From positions 3,477,001-3,541,000 of the forward strand of contig CM034126.1 of the NCBI GenBank assembly GCA_019914995.1: a DNA stretch of 64,000 nucleotides, read 5' to 3'. The notes beneath the pieces were generated by a model that saw nothing but the letters and a program-made list of their open reading frames with translations, did no database searches and was not told the origin of the DNA. Positions 39,375 through 50,151 of the stretch are shown here, one piece after another. Numbering within the stretch: the stretch's first letter is position 1; each line of letters starts with the position of its first letter. This DNA comes from Acanthochlamys bracteata. Lineage: Eukaryota; Streptophyta; Magnoliopsida; Pandanales; Velloziaceae. The translations under genes were made by a program, and so were the position numbers.

Positions 39375-40700
39375 GGTTGATTCTTGTAGATAATGTAGAT
39401 CTAAACAGGAAGTACAAACTTTGCAAACGTTACTTCTATAGTACAGAGTGGCCTTATAAATGAAACACATGCCAAGACATTAGTGCCCGCCATTGGAGCA
39501 GCATGAGTCATAAAATATAACAGGCAATGTGCATCATAAAAGTATAGCAAATAATAATGTGAATCACACTAGTTTCTACCAAATGATAACCAGAACTTTC
39601 ATCTGCTCAGAGATTGCTGACACATACACGGTGTTAAAATGAAGGGGCATTCTTAAAAGAAGCATTACAATACATGAAATTCCAAATTATAAAAACTATA
39701 GTCATTACTAAAAGCCTCAAACCACGGACTGCAACAACTCTAGTACCTTTACTGAGGTAATCCCAATACAAGCATGAATTAAGCAAAAGAAACCCATATT
39801 GGGTATAGTACAATTTTTCATTTATTCTTATTCTTAATATACAAGTTCTAAGAATGCTTGTAGGTGTCATATATGAGTCGTCACATGCACATTCGGTTAT
39901 CAGATACCAATAATCCTCTGAAACAAAGATCTATTGTCTAGCAGACCTTTTGCCATAGTACTTGACCACTTTCTCCCATCAGTAACCTCATCATTAAAAA
40001 GTCAGTAACCTCATGATTAAAAAATCAGCCTCAGGTACTATTTCACATTCCAACCCACCTTTAGACAATCTAAACCATTTCAACCTCATGCCTCAGTAGC
40101 TCTACTATAATCTGGCTTACAGTTTTAGAAAGCACGCACACACTTATGGCTTGTCTGTCTTCCAAGACGTTTACTTTCATGACAACCCCCAAATTGTTGA
40201 TAACCAGGTTTCCACAGCAGAACATTAAATTGAATAGACCCTCACATATTACAGATCAAGCGATTTGTTTATCTGGAAACTTATACCTAAGAGCAAATCA
40301 GATCACTGACATCATATAAAAGTGCAGTCAATCGCTCTAAAGTTTTGTGTATCATTACTTCAAGTTAACAACTTCGACTCGTAGTAATTTACTAACAGTT
40401 AAATTCAGACCTAAATCTTTCCGTTCAAATCTAATCAAAACAGTACGGAAACTATAAGTAGCTCCTTCAAACAAAAGAGAAAGAGATCTAAAATTAGAAG
40501 ATTTTGATTGTCTAGGAACTCACTTTACAAGATCTGAATCGTATTCAACGAGAAGAACGACGACCTCTCCAGGAATGAACCTGCCATCGCCGAGCCAATT
40601 TCTCTGATTATAACAAAGTAGTTATTTTCCTTTTTCTTTTTTCTTTCCCCCTTTTTTCTTTATTAGTTAGATAGAAAACTGTTTTCGGTTGTGAATGCCG
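39375..40700 (-). other. 5' UTR and UTR intron of the coiled-coil gene
   Basis: Read on the minus strand, a leader around 40620-40525 ends at a donor (AAA|GTGAGT), and the matching acceptor lies at 39401-39402, leaving a short UTR piece before the ATG at 39374. The intron contains an imperfect 25-base tandem duplication (TCAGTAACCTCATCATTAAAAA, about 39980-40030). No independent gene is seen here. Confidence 0.5.
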
Positions 40701-40774
40701 ATGGAAAGAAAGGGACGTTTTCAAGAAAATAAAAGCAAACTAAGGGTATTATTGACATTTAAGATCGCGTATCT

Positions 40775-40782
40775 TTTCGCGC
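40775..40782 (+). promoter_or_regulatory. Perfect E2F consensus TTTCGCGC in a divergent promoter
   Basis: TTTCGCGC fits the plant E2F consensus TTTSSCGC exactly. It lies between the divergent coiled-coil gene (leader near 40620, minus strand) and LQY1 (ATG at 41076, plus strand), about 150 bases from the former's apparent leader. Binding is not shown. Confidence 0.4.
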
Positions 40783-41075
40783 GCTTATATTGTCAGAAAC
40801 TAATAAATTATTTTAATATAGGACAAGGAAGATTTACTATTTGCAAGTAAGGACATTGGTTTAAATAGTTAATTAGAACTACATCAGTCACATTTTCATC
40901 TTCGAATCCAAAACTTGTGGCAGCGATCGTTCTGCAATCCACTGCTCGTCTCTCTTCCTCCCGCGCTCAAATCAAACAAAGAGCGCAAAATAACAGCAGG
41001 AAAGCTCTAATCTTTTCCAGTTTCAATTTCGATCTATCGAGTGTGCTCGCCGGTGAAAGATTCTGGAAGGTGACC

Positions 41076-43792
41076 ATGACGGCGACGGCGCCGTGTGTAC
41101 CTGCAGCCCTTCGTTCTTCTTTGCTTCTCTGTAGAGCTCACCCGAAGCTTTCATTCTTGATTAAGCCCGCCGTTGACCCGCGAAGAAAGGCTTCTTCGAC
41201 TCGTATCAAAGCTGTTGATCTTGACACAAACACGGTCAGTATTCATTTCTCCTCAAACTTTTGCATTCTGTTTCTGGTGAGTTGTAGTTTCTACGTGGCG
41301 GTAGAACAACTTCTGTACAGTTGTTTTAATTTGAAACAATTTGATTTATGAAAAAGAACAATGACTCATTCAAAACTGAGTTGAGGAAATTAGTTATTTA
41401 CTTCTTGTGGCAAGTGGAAACCAAGATTTGGAATGCTTACCTAAAAGAGCAGATGGTTCTGGAAATTCGTTTTGAGAGAAAAAGTTGTTCTTTGATGGCA
41501 GAAGTACTCTCTAGATATGCTTTTCATTTGTTTGTAGGAACATAAATCATAAGCAGAAAGCAATTCTTTGATGCTATCCGCAATGGATTCTGTTCTCGTG
41601 CAAAATGAAAAGTAGAAATGGCTAATCGATGGAAATGGCTTTTCCAAAGCACTTAGCTTTATGTGGCAAACAATTTGACTTAGTTGTGTATGATATGCTC
41701 AGGTTGTGGCAATCTCCGTGGGGCTTGCAAGTGTTGCAGTTGGTATTGCGATCCCCGTCTTTTATGAATCACAAATTGACAATGCAGTAAGTTAAAATGT
41801 GTCGGTCAGTCTTTATAATGGTGTTCTTAATTTGGGAATAGAGGGTAGATGTTTGGAATCTGATTAGTGATGCCTTGATCTTGTACACAGGCTAAGCGTG
41901 ACAATACTCAACCTTGCTTCCCGTGTAGTGGAACCGGTGCTCGTAAGTCTTGTAAATTGAGATTATGGAGCATTTATAGCAATTTTACTGAGCATATGGT
42001 CTCAACATTGTTTCGTGCCAGATAATTAGATAGTAGATGCTTGCTATTACATGTGCTCGAACCCAAAGTCACACCATTTGAAGCACAGGTTAATGCTTAG
42101 TTGCATCTTCCAGTCGCTCCTCAATTCATTCTTGTTGTTTTCCTTGCATATGGTTTACATTATGGGTTGTAGTTTGACAAGGCCAGGACATCAAAAGACT
42201 GACCTCTGAAACCGGTGTTTACAATAATTTCAGGTTCTGTCTGAGACCAGGAGCATATATGTCATTTTTTCAACATTTTCTGGGTGCACATTTAGATTGT
42301 TTGTACGAGTATAACTTCCACTCAGCTATAAAGTAAATGGAAAATCTTTCTTTTTTTCAGAAAGATGTAGATTCTGCACAGGAACTGGTAGTGTTACTGT
42401 AGTGCTAGGCCCAGGAGAAACTGAAATCTCAAAGTGCATCAATTGTGAGGGAGTTGGCTCTTTAACATGCACAACTTGCCAAGGGACTGGGATTCAACCA
42501 CGCTATCTTGATCGCAGGTAATGGATCTTTACTTACAGTTTTGCAGTTTCCATTGATAAAAATTTCTCATTTTCTAGCTGTCTTCTGATTAATTGGCCTA
42601 GATTTTAGTGAAATTTATATTTGCATAAGCATTGTCAAAGGAAAATTTTAACATATGAATAGGATGATTTTAATACTTATTCCTTAAGATTCTGGTCCGG
42701 GAGCTCCACATAGCATCGATAAATTCAGCTCAGGGCAGCATCAAATGATCTGTATTGCCTTCTCTCATTTTGTCTAATGAAACACTAGCTGTCAGCTATG
42801 AATTTAATATCACTGCAACGTCCAGTAGAAGACCGCTGAAATAGGAAAAAGAACTAGCCTGCATCCCTGACAATTACGAATTGAATGAGTGCTACACTTT
42901 TTCGCAAATAGAAAAATGAGAAAGGAGCACAAGTAACTCTTGTCACACCTGATGCTCATGCTAGTAGCAGCTCCTATTCGATTCAGAAAATTTTTCATAA
43001 ACCTCACATTTGCTATGTAAAGTCCAGCTCCTAACGGAACCTGTTAAATACTTTACAAAGTTAAGCAGCATTATAAACAATTTTGATAGTAGATTCATTT
43101 CTACATAGAAGCTTAAGAAGCTAAATTAGATGAGCCATGGGAGCTTCTATCAATTTTGGTTGAGCCTCATGTTGGTCAGGTTGGAGTTAATGCTGCGTAG
43201 TTGATATAGGATATTCTAAAGTTTGCAAAAAAGGGTGATGAAGGAAAGAGATGAATTTGTAAGATACGAAGTACATAAACTAAGATAAGTTTTCTTACAA
43301 GTAGAATGAACGTATACATGACCTCTGACAGAATGTAAGTCTTTTGTCTATTATTCAACTAAAATATGTGAACAATACACTGAGTATGTGATTCTTATAT
43401 CAGAGACACACATAACATTCAGGGTAAACACTTCATGTAAAAAGTTTAGCTAGTCCCAGTATGTAGTGTTTGCTTCGATTTTTGTCCTCATAGAATCTTT
43501 TGTAAATATAAAAATTGTTCTAAATTTGTGTAATTTGTTCTTCATTTGCTCTATCCATTCCTTAGTCCTTGCTCAACTGGCATTTTTAAAAAATTCGTCT
43601 GTCTGTGACCCAAGAAAGAATATGTCTTTTGAAGTTGTGCCTTGGAACTCATGGTATCTTTTTGTCAAAGAGTAATGCAATCCTTTATGTGGATCCTGTA
43701 GTTCCTTAAATGAACTCGAACATTTTCTTCTTTTTAAAATTAATTAAAAAATCTTTTAAATTCCTTGCAGGGAATTCAAGGATGATGATTGA
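41076..43792 (+). CDS. LQY1: LQY1, thylakoid zinc-finger protein disulfide isomerase for PSII repair
   Basis: Five exons (41076-41234, 41703-41786, 41891-41942, 42361-42517, 43771-43792) give 157 residues; Arabidopsis LQY1 (At1g75690) has 154. Residues 1 to about 45 form a Ser/Arg-rich chloroplast transit peptide. One membrane segment follows (VVAISVGLASVAVGIAIPVF, 54-73). After it come four DnaJ-type CxxCxGxG zinc-binding repeats: CFPCSGTG (90-97), CRFCTGTG (101-108), CINCEGVG and CTTCQGTG. The end, QPRYLDRREFKDDD, matches the family. LQY1 binds the PSII core monomer and helps repair and reassemble photosystem II under high light, with Zn-dependent disulfide isomerase activity. All eight cysteines are present. 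The last exon encodes only the final seven residues, after a 1.25 kb intron. The ATG at 41076 is the first in frame; the frame extends upstream without another ATG. Confidence 0.97.
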
Positions 43793-44303
43793 AGACATTA
43801 GAAGATTACAAGACAGGCGTATATATGACAGAAATTTATAACAAGCACTATTTATACATGTGCAATTACATCGAGATACAGGGATCTTCTGTTTATTTTA
43901 ATTCGTTTGTGATGCAGTTGCAAATTTGTAACACCATGTATACGTTCTTTCCATGCTCGAGTTTTGAATCTAAACGCTTAAATGCTCTGGCATCTGTAGG
44001 TTACAGTATCTTCTTTTCCAGTATATGTTTCATATTTTAATGCATCATGGCTAAGCATTTGAAGACTAAAATGTACTCAAATTGCGTTGGGGAAGCTAAA
44101 ATTGGATAGCTTAATTTGCTGTAAATAATTGAAGAACGACAGTATGAATTGTTAGGAAGGCCTCCAAGAAACCATCATTTAGCTCTTTGCTGAGAGGCAA
44201 TTCGAAAATTTTCCAGGAACTTGATTTTGTAAATCTAGGAACTAAATTTTCTAAGAAACCATGACGCCTATATATGAAATAAAATGGAAGAACAATGCAA
44301 GTA
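43793..44303. other. LQY1 3' flank
   Basis: Probable 3' UTR and downstream sequence; no gene seen before the repeat pair at 44304. Confidence 0.5.
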
Positions 44304-44636
44304 TGTAGGATTGGATCCCACACTAAAAAAATTTACCAATTTTTTAGAAATTAGCATTTCTTATTTATAAATATATATCTATTCAAACACCCAGCGAATG
44401 TGGAACTATTAACGAGCATAAACTATTAAACCTACCAAGTCAGGATCCACTTGGCCTAACTCAAGGCGAGTTACTAAACCACTTTTAAATTAACTAGTTC
44501 GTTTTTATTTAGGTACAATTATAAATCCCTACGCTACTAATTCGGCCCTAATCCATCAAATTAATTCGTCTTTCATTCAAACTAACCAAGCCCTATACGC
44601 TACTAACTCAAGCGTAGCCTAACTTAGAGGCCCAAC
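44304..44636 (+). repeat. Tandem LTR-like repeat, copy 1 (333 bp)
   Basis: Starts TGTAGGATTGGATCCCACAC and ends CCTAACTTAGAGGCCCAAC. It aligns along its length with the unit starting at 44694. The TG start, lack of coding content and a CTGATATCAATTG motif in the spacer suggest a retrotransposon terminal or control region, but the class is not certain. Confidence 0.6.
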
Positions 44637-44693
44637 AATCTCTCCCCCAACAACACGCCAGGTGGCTTCACTCTACCGAATTCTGATATCAAT

Positions 44694-45027
44694 TGTAGGA
44701 TCAGATCCCCACACTAAAACACTTAGCCAATTTTTTAGGAGTTAGCATTCCTACTTATAAGCATATATTCATTACAGCACTCAGCTAATGTAGGACTACT
44801 AAGAGGTGTGGACTGTTAAGCCTCTAAAGTCACGGTCCATTTGGTCTAATCCAATACGAATTGCTGACTCACTTTCAAGTTAGCTAATCCGTTTTTTATT
44901 TAGACACCATCCTAAATTCATACACTATTAATCCGATTCTAGTCCACCAAATGAGTTCGTTTTTTGTTTGGACTCATCAAGCCTTATACGTTACTAATTT
45001 GAACGTAACCTAACTTAGAATCCTAAC
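44694..45027 (+). repeat. Tandem LTR-like repeat, copy 2 (334 bp)
   Basis: Starts TGTAGGATCAGATCCCCACA and ends CCTAACTTAGAATCCTAAC, 390 bases after copy 1 in the same direction with a 57-base spacer. The two copies differ at many positions, so the duplication is not recent. No gag or pol coding lies between or beside them. Confidence 0.6.
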
Positions 45028-45743
45028 AAAATATATACGGAGATAGAATCCAATTCTTAGAAATTAAGATCGTGAGCATGGACTAGACATGAATAAACAA
45101 ACAATTCTGATAATGATATTATCACAGAATGAATGGATGAATATATACATGAAGATAGATCATGTCATATTAATGGTGAAAGAATTATTTAGGAAGGAAA
45201 CGTAGTAAATGGAAAGGAAATGTTAATGGCTGTAAAGTAGTTCATATTTGATGCAGCCTAAGCTAATTCCCTCTGTTTCATTTTTCTCCATTTTTAACTT
45301 GTTTCGGTTTCTGATCAGCTAATAATTTCTTGACAAAAACTGCAGAGGAAATAACGTTATTTATTTCTAGCATGTTGATAAAAATATAATATCAAAACTT
45401 AGCTAAGATAATAAAAGAAAATAAAAGAATTATTCTTTTCTTGTTGAACTCTCGCAATCACTGTTGCTTCTAATCTAGTAATCAAATTAGAGAAGGATAG
45501 AACACCTTCTTTAATTGCCTATATTTCTTCACTGATGATTACTTCCCTCCTTCCAACCTAATCAAATGAAAACAAAAACTTTTTCTTTTATTTTCTGTTG
45601 AAACGTGGCATAAAACAATTGGCAGAAACAAGTAGGTCTTTTTGTAATCTCAACCAAACTGAAAGTAAGACTCCGTATCCCGCCGACGCTTTCTGTTTCT
45701 TATACTTAATTTCTGTAGCACCTAACAAGCAAGATTTCTTTAC

Positions 45744-46012
45744 GACGTGTTTCAAATATTTTTTTTTGAAAATAAAACATATAAAATAAATTTTTTTTAA
45801 ATAAAATAAAGTAAAATTTAGTATTTATATTTTAATTATCTAATATATTAAAATTTTAAAAATGTAATTATATTAAATATACAAATAAAATAATAAAAAT
45901 TAAAATTCTATATATAAAAATAAAATTTAAAATTTTAATATAATTAAAATATATAAATTATTAGAGATTTAAAATTTGACGAAAAAAAAAATATTACTTT
46001 TGCAACACGCCC
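45744..46012. mobile_element. MITE with CGTGTT..CAAA inverted ends
   Basis: The left end ACGTGTTTCAAATATTTTTT and the reverse complement of the right end, GCGTGTTGCAAAAGTAATAT, match well and both run into T-rich interiors. The element is about 270 bp, has no coding capacity, and lies 120 bases before the GH9 start codon, so it sits in that gene's promoter. The target duplication is unclear. Confidence 0.55.
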
Positions 46013-46130
46013 TTATTCAAACTAACTACTCTAAACAATTAACAATCTAGATTATCTTTAACAAGAATTCCCTCAAACTCTACCCAGATCTTTAACAACT
46101 GTTTTTGTTCTTTGCTCCGGCGGCAAGACA

Positions 46131-49100
46131 ATGGGTGCGAGGAACAACAGTAAGGGTTGTACAGGTTGGATTGTAGTTGGCGTTGTTGCTGCATTAGTCG
46201 TTACTGCTGCTGTTGTTGCAATCAAGAAGAAATCTTCGCACCATTCTAGGCCTCTTCCTGTACCTGGCCCTCCTGGCGCCGTCAATCCCAATTACGCCGA
46301 AGCTCTTCGCGTTGCTCTCCAGTTCTTCCAAATCCAGAAATGTAACATTCTTTAGTCTTTAATCTATCACCTTAAGCTTTTGGAGTTCTTTTTCTTGAGA
46401 AGAGATGAAGTTTTAGTTGAAATTCATAGGTACAATGTGATCTTTGTTGTTGCCGATCTATCTATCACCTTAAGCTTTTGAAGTTTCTTTTTTGTGAGGA
46501 AAGCTTGAGTTTTTAGTTGGATTTTGTTGGCAAAATGTGATCTGTTTTTTGCTGATCTGTCACCTTAAGCATTCAAAATTTTCTTTTTTGGCGAGGAAAG
46601 ATTGAGTTTTCAAAAGAATTTAGTTTTTGGTTGAAGTTTAATTGAAATACGAAAGTCTACTTTTGCTGATCTGAGTTGGTTTTGAATCTGAGCATAGCTG
46701 GGAAGTTGGTGAATAACAAGATTCCTTGGAGGGGTGATTCGGCGTTAGATGATGGCAGCGAGGCGAAGATTGATCTTTCCAAGGGAATGTATGATGCTGG
46801 AGATCATATGAAGTTCGGGTTCCCAATGGCATTCACTGCAACGGTGCTGTCATGGGCTATACTGGAGTACGGGGATCAGATGTCTGCAGCAAAGCAGCTT
46901 GATTCGGCACAGGATGCACTCAAGTGGATTACAGATTACTTAATCAATGCCCATCCTTCGCCCAATGTGCTGTACATACAGGTGAGTACTGTATTTTATT
47001 TTCTAGAAGATATATGTTATTACGGTATATTGTCTAGGAATTAATTATGTATCTATTGGTTGTCACTTGTAGTAGCTTCCATCAAAGAGATGGTTGACTG
47101 GTTAACTAAAGATTTTATATGGTTGCTGCTGGACTAGACATTGTTGAGATCTTTGATTTAATTACATTTAATTGCACTTGTGCTGTGGATTATGCACTAA
47201 TAAAGGAAGCTTGCTGCTGAGGTCAATCTTGGCTCATTTACTTGGATATATTAAACTCAATGCTTTAAAACAATGCCTCTTTGTTCCTTCCATGTAGGCA
47301 AGTTTGTTATGGTTCAACTGGAGCCTTGATTCTTATACATTGCTTCTTGATTCTTATACTAGCGAAAAGTTGTTTGTTGCATTGCATTCCAAATGTTGGT
47401 TCCTGTGTCCTTACAAAGGAATTCACATCTGTGACATGTGATGCCTTAACAGCGGATTCTTTAAAGAAATAATAGATTTCAGGAATTCTTGTTTGTCTAT
47501 GTTTATTGACGGCTTGAATTACGTGATCATGGGTTTTAGGTGGGTGATCCGGAAGTAGATCACAAGTGCTGGGATAGGCCAGAAGTGATGACTGAGAAAC
47601 GACCTCTCACACGGATTGATACAAAAACTCCGGGAACAGAGGTGGCTGCTGAAACAGCAGCAGCAATGGCTGCAGCTTCCATGGTGTTTAAGAAAGTCAA
47701 CTCAACATACTCTGATGTGCTTCTTCATCATGCAGAACAACTTTTCACATTTGCTGATAAGCATCAAGTTTCCTACAGTGTCAACATTCCACAGCTTCAG
47801 AACTACTATAACTCTACTGGTTATTTTGACGAGTTATTGTGGGCAGCTAGCTGGCTCTATCATGCCACTGGGGACCAAACATATATTAGCTATGTCACTG
47901 TGCAGAATGGTAACACTTTTGCTGATTGGGGAAGGCCTACTTGGTTCAGTTGGGATGACAAACGTGCAGGCACTCAGGTATTGTTCTCTACTTAAATTGC
48001 ATTGACTATCAGGTTCCCTTTATAATGACATTTAATTATGTTCCACTTCCTTATGTTATTTTTAATTCCTTTAGGTGGTAACTAAGTCAACTTTTTTTCC
48101 AAGGCAATCTTTCACTATTCGTACAATTATATCATTTACGTTGCTTCAAACTCACAGCTTCTTGATATCTAGCATGAAGGAGAGGTGGATGTTAGTATAC
48201 TTTTCAAAATTATGTGAAACTAAAGTAAATTGCACGGGAACTATTAATTTACAAGAAACTCTCTTGTGAACTTCTCAGCACTAAATTTGTTCTTAAGGTG
48301 TAAGTATTGCTTATGAACTGCATTACAGATAACTAGTATAACCATATTCCAATTATCCTTGCAGGTGCTTCTATCAAGAATAAGATTTTTTGGTGCAAAT
48401 CAGGTATCAAATGCAGAGAATGGGGATCTCCAGATGTACAGAAAAACTGCAGATGCTGTCATGTGTGGCCTACTACCACAGTCTCCTACAGCTACATCCA
48501 GTAGAACAGATGGTAAGATGACCTTATCCTATTTGAAGTCATTTCTCTCAACTTCAAAGCAAGAGCAAATTGCTCATACTTTCTCGTGCTCATTACTTTT
48601 GTTGCTATGGGGCTAGAATGCAAGTGAGAAATTCCTGTCTTTACATGAATCTGCTATGTATCTCACAATGGATCTTAACTACTTGAATAGTCTGCTTAAA
48701 GTATGATCTTCCTCTCTAGTTGGATTGCTGTATGCATTTAACTGGAGACACATTCATGAGATTATGTGGCTCCTTACTTTTCCCACTTTTTTTCAAGTGG
48801 AATAAAACATAATTGTGGTACAAAGACTTATCCGATTTGCTTTTAATCTTCATTGACTTTTGGCATGCCATTGCTTTAGATATAGTGGATTGTCCTAACC
48901 AAACTACTACTTTAGCATCATACTTAGGTCTGATATTTTCTCAAGTTGGGTCGTAGCTCAGATAACTGTCTTGCTTTGCTAGAACTCATGCAACTAGAAA
49001 CAAACATACTCAGTTGGTTTCTTTATGTACAAGGTGGATTAATATGGATTGATAAGTGGAATGCTCTTCAGCACCCTGTAGCTGCTTCCTTCCTTGCTGT

Positions 49101-49716
49101 GGTTTACAGTGATTATATGCTCACGTCACAAACAGCAGAATTGCATTGCAGTGGAGAAAGCTTTACACCAACGGATCTTCGTAACTTTGCCATGTCTCAG
49201 GTGATGCAACCTTATAAACTTTGTAGAGAAATCGCTGCATGAAAAGGTATCCATTTTTTGATAATCACCACCTAGATAGAGTCTTTCTTGGCCTGAGGAA
49301 TGGCATTTAAAATTTGAAACATCCACTCTAGGGAATGCTTTTTAGATTACTTCAATGTCTTACTTCTCCTTAACCCTAAATTTTAGGCTGATTATATCTT
49401 GGGTAACAACCGGATGAAGTTGAGCTACCTGGTCGGGTATGGAAACAACTATCCACAGCAAGTGCACCACAGGGGAGCATCAATCCCTTCAGATGCGAAG
49501 ACAGGATGCAAAGGCTTTCAGTGGCTCAGTTCCACTGCCGCCAATCCAAATGTTGCTACTGGGGCCCTTGTAGGCGGTCCTTTTCAAAATGATTCATTCA
49601 TAGACATACGAAATAATTCAATGCAAACTGAGCCAAGCACCTATAACAGCGCTGTCCTGGTTGGTCTCCTTTCTGGCCTTGTCACAACATCTTCGGTCCC
49701 CCTGACCTTTGCGTGA
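46131..49716 (+). CDS. GH9B7: Membrane-anchored GH9 endo-1,4-beta-glucanase
   Basis: Six exons (46131-46341, 46698-46981, 47540-47977, 48365-48512, 49034-49200, 49387-49716) give 525 residues, the length I recall for Arabidopsis endoglucanase At1g75680. A short N-terminus and one hydrophobic segment (about 12-31) followed by a basic KKK cluster make a type II membrane anchor. The GH9 catalytic domain starts at about 54. YDAGDHMKFGFPMA carries the nucleophile/base aspartates, HHRGAS the active-site histidine, and FIDIRNNSMQTEPSTYNSA fits the second GH9 signature with its catalytic Asp and Glu. GH9 enzymes cut internal beta-1,4-glucan bonds in cellulose or other cell-wall glucans, with inversion. 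There is no carbohydrate-binding module. The orthologue assignment is supported by adjacency to LQY1; the symbol is tentative because several close paralogues exist. Confidence 0.94.
46364..46675 (+). repeat. Three tandem imperfect repeats in GH9 intron 1
   Basis: Units start at 46364 (CTATCACCTTAAGCTTTTG), 46462 (the same sequence) and 46557 (CTGTCACCTTAAGCATTC). Each contains a TTCTTTTT..GAGGAAAG..GAGTTTT core and ends near TTTGCTGAT. Unit spacing is 95-98 bases, and the third is longer. They fill most of the 356-base intron. Confidence 0.75.
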
Positions 49717-50151
49717 TTCACTTCTTGATGCTTGAAGAGTAACCATCCATAATACATTATCATGCGAGGTGTGGTGGGATTATCAACATGGAGCGTGGTG
49801 GTCATGTGCATTGTACATTATGGCTGATATGGCCTTGTATCTATTTTCTTTTTTTGGTTTTGTTTGACCTTTTAGAGCAGTTCCCATGAACGATTTTTGA
49901 AGCATATGCAGGATTTCTTGTGATTGGGCTTGTAGAAATGGGTGTCTCTCAAGTTGCTTAAGATACATGTATTGATAGCACAGTGTAGTACTGTAGACAT
50001 TCGTGAATGATGTAGTAGAAATACTAGAATGAGTGTAGTTGCAGATAATAGCTTGTCTATTTGAATAGTTGTATTCTCTACCAATGATTACCTGGTGAAA
50101 CAAATCAAACTACAGCACTCTTCCCTTTAAAGGTACCATATTGCCCGAGAT
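49717..50151. other. GH9 3' flank
   Basis: Probable 3' UTR of the endoglucanase gene, meeting the convergent unrecognised gene. No other feature is seen. Confidence 0.5.

Noticed and set aside
48946..48985. tRNA-like start GGGTCGTAGCTCAGATAACTG
   Set aside because: It resembles a tRNA 5' arm and D-loop, but no anticodon arm, T-loop or closing acceptor stem follows, and it lies within a GH9 intron.
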